Source: Paulinella micropora (Eukaryota; Cercozoa; Imbricatea; Euglyphida; Paulinellidae). Taken from it: a stretch of DNA of 64,000 nucleotides. This document shows, piece by piece, positions 60,240 through 64,000 of the stretch. Position 1 is the first letter of the stretch; the number at the start of each line of letters is the position of its first letter. The stretch covers positions 20,377 to 84,376 of the forward strand of contig WBZZ01003326.1 in NCBI GenBank assembly GCA_019918135.1, read 5' to 3'. The translations under genes were made by a program, and so were the position numbers. The notes under the pieces were generated by a model. It was not told the DNA's origin and made no database searches. It saw nothing but the letters and a program-made list of their open reading frames with translations.

Positions 60240-61890
60240 GCGGATTTCGCGCGAAATCCCCGATAATTACGGACACTTCCAGATCGACCGCAAATTGCGG
60301 CAACACAATAAAAATTTTTTTTCAGAAGGACATTTCGGCAATAAAGAGCACAGAAAAATTTTCGGGAGACGAGGGCGGGCGGGGAAAATTTTAAGGTCAA
60401 AAAATTCCCCGCCCGCCGGCGTCTCCCGAAAAATTTTCTCTGCTAATTTCCAGTGCCGAAATGTCCTTTGCAAAAAAATTTTTATTCATTGTCATAATTC
60501 GGTGAATTTTGCGACACTTGTGAAAAACGCCGCAATTTGTGGACACTCAGATCGACCGCAAATTGCGGCAACACAATAAAAAATTTTTTTTTTCATGAAG
60601 GACATTCCGGCAATCAATGACATTGAGAAAAATTTTCGGGAAACGAGGGCGGGCGGGGAATTTTTTGCACCTTGAATTTTTCCCCGCCCGCCTCTCTCCC
60701 GAAAATTTTCTCTGCTAATTTCCAGTGCCGAAATGTCCTTTGCAAAAAAAATTTTTTTTCATTGTTCATATTCGGTGAATTTCGCGGCACCTGTGAAAAA
60801 CGCCGCAAATAGTGGACGCTGCAGATCAACCGCAAATTTTGGCACCACAATAAAATTTTTTTTCATGAAGGATATTTCGGCAATAAAAGTAGCTAAGAAA
60901 AATTTTCGGGAGACGAGGGCGGGCGGGGAAAAATTTTTGCAACAAAATTCCCCGCCCGCCTCTCTCCCGAAAAATTTTCTCTGCTAATTTCCAAGTGCCA
61001 AAATGTCCTTGGCCAAAAAAATTTTTTTTCATTGTCATAATCCGGTGAATTTCGCGACACCTGTGAAAAACGCCGCAATTTGTGGACGCTTCAGATCGAC
61101 CGCAAATTGCGGCAACACAATAAAATTTTTTTTCATGAAGGACATTTCGGCAATAAAAGTAGCAAAGAAAAATTTTCGGGAGACGAGGGCGGGCGGGGAA
61201 ATTTTTTGCACTTAAATTTTCCCCGCCCGCCGCGTCTCCCGAAAATTTTCTCTGCTAATTTCCAGTGCCGAAATGTCCTTTGCAAAAAAAATTTTTTTCA
61301 TTGTCATAATTCGGTGAATTTTGCGACACTGTGAAAAACGCCGCAATTTGTGGACACTTCAGATCGACCGCAAATTGCGGCAACGCAATAAAATTTTTTT
61401 TCATGAAGGACATTTCGGCAATAAAAGTAGACAGAAAAATTTTCGGGAGACGAGGCGGGCGGGGAATTTTTGCACTTAAATTTTTCCCCGCCCGCCGCGT
61501 CTCCCGAAAATTTTTCTCTGAATTTCCAGTGCCGAAATGTCCTTTGCAAAAAAAATTTTTTTCATTGTCATAATTCGGTGAATTTCGCGACACTTGTGAA
61601 AAACGCCGCAATTTGTGGACACTGCAGATAGACCGCAAATTTCGGCACCACAATAAAATTTTTTTCATGAAGGACATTTCGGCAATAAAAGGAGACAAAG
61701 AAAAATTTTCGGGAAACACGCCGGGCGGGGAAAAAATTAAAAAGTGCAAAAAAATTCCCCGCCCGCCCTGCGTTTCCCGAAAATTTTTCTCTGAATGTCT
61801 CCAAGTGCCGAAATGTCCTTGGCAAAATTTTTTTTTCATTGGTTTCATAATCCGGTGAATTTCGCGGCAAGTGCCACCTGTGCCGGAAGT
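60240..61890. repeat. Tandem array of ~270-bp palindromic units
   Basis: Six units with TTCCCCGCCCGCC boundaries near 60404, 60680, 60945, 61218, 61486 and 61755. Arms: CCCGAAAATTTTCTCTGC, CAGTGCCGAAATGTCC and AAAAAAATTTTTTTTCATTG on one side; CAATAAAATTTTTTTTCATG, AAGGACATTTCGGCAAT and AAAATTTTCGGGAGACGAGG on the other. The centre has GACCGCAAATTGCGGCAAC. The right end near 61.86-61.91 kb is degenerate. It is the same family as the array at 17.1-18.4 kb with a different outer sequence. Confidence 0.9.
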
Positions 61891-61987
61891 TCCGACATTT
61901 GCGGCACACACATTTTTAAGCCCTTTTACATCAACGCAGCAGAGAAAGCCAGCACGTTGGTTTTTTAATTTAAAAAAAGCAGGAGAA

Positions 61988-63607
61988 TTATGAACCAGCT
62001 GCAACCAGTTTCAGTGGCAGAGAAGGCACTGTTCTCTTGTCAAGGACGGCCGGCGCGGACGTTCGTGCAGACATTCGCGCGGCTGTCGGGGCGACCTTCC
62101 GCAGATAGCCGCTGGCCAACTTAACTTCCGGCCCATGGAGGCAGTAGAGCAACCACCGGACGTAGCGTGACCTTGCAGGCGGCGAACGGGGCGGACACTT
62201 GTCCACGTAACAGGCCGTCTGGGACATGGCCGGGAGCGGCAGGCACGCGCTGACAAAAGTGCTGCGGACATCGCACTGATAGAAATACAGCTTTGTGGTT
62301 TTTTGGGCGTTTGTGGACAGCAGGTCGATCGTGCCTATCCTGAGCCTGTAGATGTCAATCCCGGCCAAGCGCTTGGCATCGCCGGTCACGACCAGGTGCT
62401 TGATATCCACGTAGCCCCGCGCGGGGTCCTCGCCCTGGACGACAAGCCGTAGGGGCGAAGATGGGCCTAGGTCCACGTGCAGGACCCCCGCAATCGTGTC
62501 CCTGACGTAGACCGAGGCCGTGGTCGACACGTGGTCAAAGCTGACCCGCATCAGGTCAGGTGGTGTTGACGACAGGAAGACCTGCGCTCCGTAGCCATTG
62601 GAGTCGTCATCCCGGCGCGCAAGCGTGACGAATTTTAAGTGCGGGTTGTCGATTAGTTCAACGGTCAAATGGTCTTGTGCGCTGGGGCTGACAACCGTCA
62701 GCAACTGCAGGCCCCGGCATGACTGGACACTGACCGTCTCGCTGCTGACCGTCAGGACGCGCGTGTCCCCGAACCTGCAGCTCAGGAACTTCAGCCAGGC
62801 CACCTGGAGCCCGCCCTCCCGTTGCATTTCGGCCTTGGGCAGACGCCAGTTGACGTCGTAAAAGGCTAGGGACGAAGCGATTGGGGGCCGGAATCGTTGC
62901 AACCAATCCGGCGCCACCACGCCGCCCCTGAACTGGACAATCTGGTTACGCAGCGCGCCCGCGTCGAATTGCATGTTCTCAATCTGGCCGCGAGCGAACA
63001 TGGCGACCCGTCGGATTAGGGCCGGGCCGGGCGGTGGGGGTCGTTGATAACGAACACCTTCCATGGCCTGGAAGACCGACTTGGCTAGCGCGGCCACGGG
63101 TCTGCGCGGGACTTTCCCGAAGGACTCGAGCACCGGCCTCAGGTCCTCCCAGTCAGCTAAACCCCGGATAGCTTCTTGTTTTCCGGCAAAGCTGTGCCAG
63201 CTGCGGATCCTGTGCCGGCAGAGGTCGAGCACCAAACGCAGGTCGCCGTCACAATACCTGAAGAGAACGATGGCCAGCAAGATCTGCAGCATCTCGGGGC
63301 TGCTGCAACAGTCATCGCCCACTGCTACTGCCTCTAATTCATAATAAATCCGCAGCTTCACGTCTGTGGAACGGAGCCGGCTGGCCAAGCCACTGAAGTC
63401 GTACAGTGTTTCAGTGCGCGACATCAAGAGCCTGATCCCCGTTAGGCACACGCAGAACAGGTTGGGCGACCCGTCGGATTGAGCCGGACACCACTTTGAA
63501 TCGTTCGCGGCGCGCAGGCATTCTCTTTTCTCCGCCCGTTTCAGTACGTGAGTCCATTCAAACTGGGACAGCGGGGTGGGCAAAGCCTGCACCGGCAGCC
63601 TGTTCAT
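61988..63607 (-). CDS. Unknown 539-residue protein, possibly distant F-box/LRR-like relative
   Basis: ATG at 63607 (MNRLPVQALPTPLSQFEW); the stop TAA is at 61988-61990. The N-terminal ~200 residues are helical (LLAIVLFRYCDGDLRLVLDL). From ~residue 240 onward, short beta strands with the spacing of irregular LRR or beta-helix repeats follow (VAWLKFLSCRFGDTRVLTV, TVELIDNPHLKFVTLARR, IKHLVVTGDAKRLAGIDI, RIGTIDLLSTNAQKTTKLYF). The same layout, a helical N-terminus followed by beta repeats, is seen in the duplicated F-box proteins at 14713 and 21496, but sequence similarity is low and no clear F-box is visible. The 3' end abuts the palindrome array. No membrane segment or signal peptide is seen. 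Confidence 0.6.
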   Translation of the reverse strand: MNRLPVQALPTPLSQFEWTHVLKRAEKRECLRAANDSKWCPAQSDGSPNLFCVCLTGIRLLMSRTETLYDFSGLASRLRSTDVKLRIYYELEAVAVGDDCCSSPEMLQILLAIVLFRYCDGDLRLVLDLCRHRIRSWHSFAGKQEAIRGLADWEDLRPVLESFGKVPRRPVAALAKSVFQAMEGVRYQRPPPPGPALIRRVAMFARGQIENMQFDAGALRNQIVQFRGGVVAPDWLQRFRPPIASSLAFYDVNWRLPKAEMQREGGLQVAWLKFLSCRFGDTRVLTVSSETVSVQSCRGLQLLTVVSPSAQDHLTVELIDNPHLKFVTLARRDDDSNGYGAQVFLSSTPPDLMRVSFDHVSTTASVYVRDTIAGVLHVDLGPSSPLRLVVQGEDPARGYVDIKHLVVTGDAKRLAGIDIYRLRIGTIDLLSTNAQKTTKLYFYQCDVRSTFVSACLPLPAMSQTACYVDKCPPRSPPARSRYVRWLLYCLHGPEVKLASGYLRKVAPTAARMSARTSAPAVLDKRTVPSLPLKLVAAGS

Positions 63608-64000
63608 CAGGTTTTTTTTTTTTCTTAATAACCCCACAAAAACAAGGGGGCCCAAGAGAGCTAAGCTTTCTCTATGAATTTACTTCTTAAAAAACAAGCA
63701 GAAAGAAAAAGATCGGGGGACAAACAGTGTGTGCGCGAGAACGGTGGCGGAGGGGGGGGGGTGGATTTGCTGGGGCCAAGGGCAACAAAACAAGACTCTC
63801 GGGCCAGATCCAACAACTCCCGTGCCTACCCGCGTACCTATTCCCCTTTCCCCCCCCCCGAAGCGCGCGGGGCTCCTCCGTTTCTCCTCTTCCGCGCCCC
63901 CCCCCGCCCTCTCTCTCATGCCCCGCCCTGAGAAAAAAGAGCTCTCCTTGCTTCCCGCCCACTAGCAAAAAGAAAATTTCTTGGAATTTGCGAAAACAAA
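63608..64000. other. Right-edge spacer
   Basis: It contains a T/A-rich stretch, then G and C runs (63750-63905). Frames on both strands have biased composition, and I see no gene to support. It probably includes the promoter of the gene at 63607. Confidence 0.35.

Overview
The window looks like part of the genome of a large DNA virus of a unicellular eukaryote, or such a virus integrated in its host. It is GC-rich, genes lie on both strands with 0.1-1 kb spacers, and the spacers are full of long C or G runs and simple repeats. Coding starts are ATG and 3' flanks carry AATAAA/ATTAAA-like signals. Several genes carry spliceosomal introns: 12190-12253, 56823-57051 and 3793-3926, plus a chain of about a dozen small introns at 51.4-53.3 kb. 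No rRNA, tRNA, polymerase, terminase or major capsid gene was found. A histone-H3-like protein (46500-47018) and a protein whose N-terminal half resembles an HK97/herpes-type capsid maturation protease fused to a helical tail (47783-49606) make a mirusvirus-like or other large protist virus my best guess. A pandoravirus-like virus or a compact protist nuclear segment is not excluded.

Layout. 0-2.8 kb: the end of an unknown minus-strand gene, then a composite repeat locus (CA-rich arm, palindromic 78-bp array, TG-rich arm). 2.8-14.3 kb: unknown proteins, an F-box/LRR protein, a 21-or-so-repeat Sel1 protein, and two tandem paralogues sharing promoter and N-terminal DNA-binding-like module but carrying different C-termini (HNH nuclease versus coiled coil). 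14.6-25 kb: two copies of a duplicated block (promoter, F-box protein, 3' flank, hairpin element), with a tandem palindrome array, a small Sel1 gene, a coiled-coil gene and a small LRR gene between or after them. 25-44 kb: surface-type genes. These are a giant HYR-repeat type I membrane protein, a second giant type I membrane protein, a Cys-rich repeat protein with a C-terminal membrane segment, and a CK1-like kinase. 44-50 kb: a RhoGEF-like (DH-PH) protein, the H3-like histone and the protease/scaffold candidate. 50-51.4 kb: a second composite CA/palindrome/TG locus. 51.4-60.1 kb: an intron-rich LRR gene built from duplicated small exons, a membrane protein with a kinase C-lobe-like segment, and a two-exon large unknown gene. 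60.2-61.9 kb: a second tandem array of 270-bp palindromes. 62-63.6 kb: one more unknown gene.

Many long genes are interrupted by frame changes. Wherever one base explains a break, the gene is one base short, usually in a short G/C run; none needs a base removed. This looks like systematic deletion error in the assembly rather than gene decay, so these genes are annotated here as single loci with breaks. The genes fit a programme of host ubiquitin-ligase and signalling mimicry (F-box, LRR, Sel1, RhoGEF, kinases), chromatin (H3-like), virion assembly (protease/scaffold) and surface glycoproteins. That grouping is inference.
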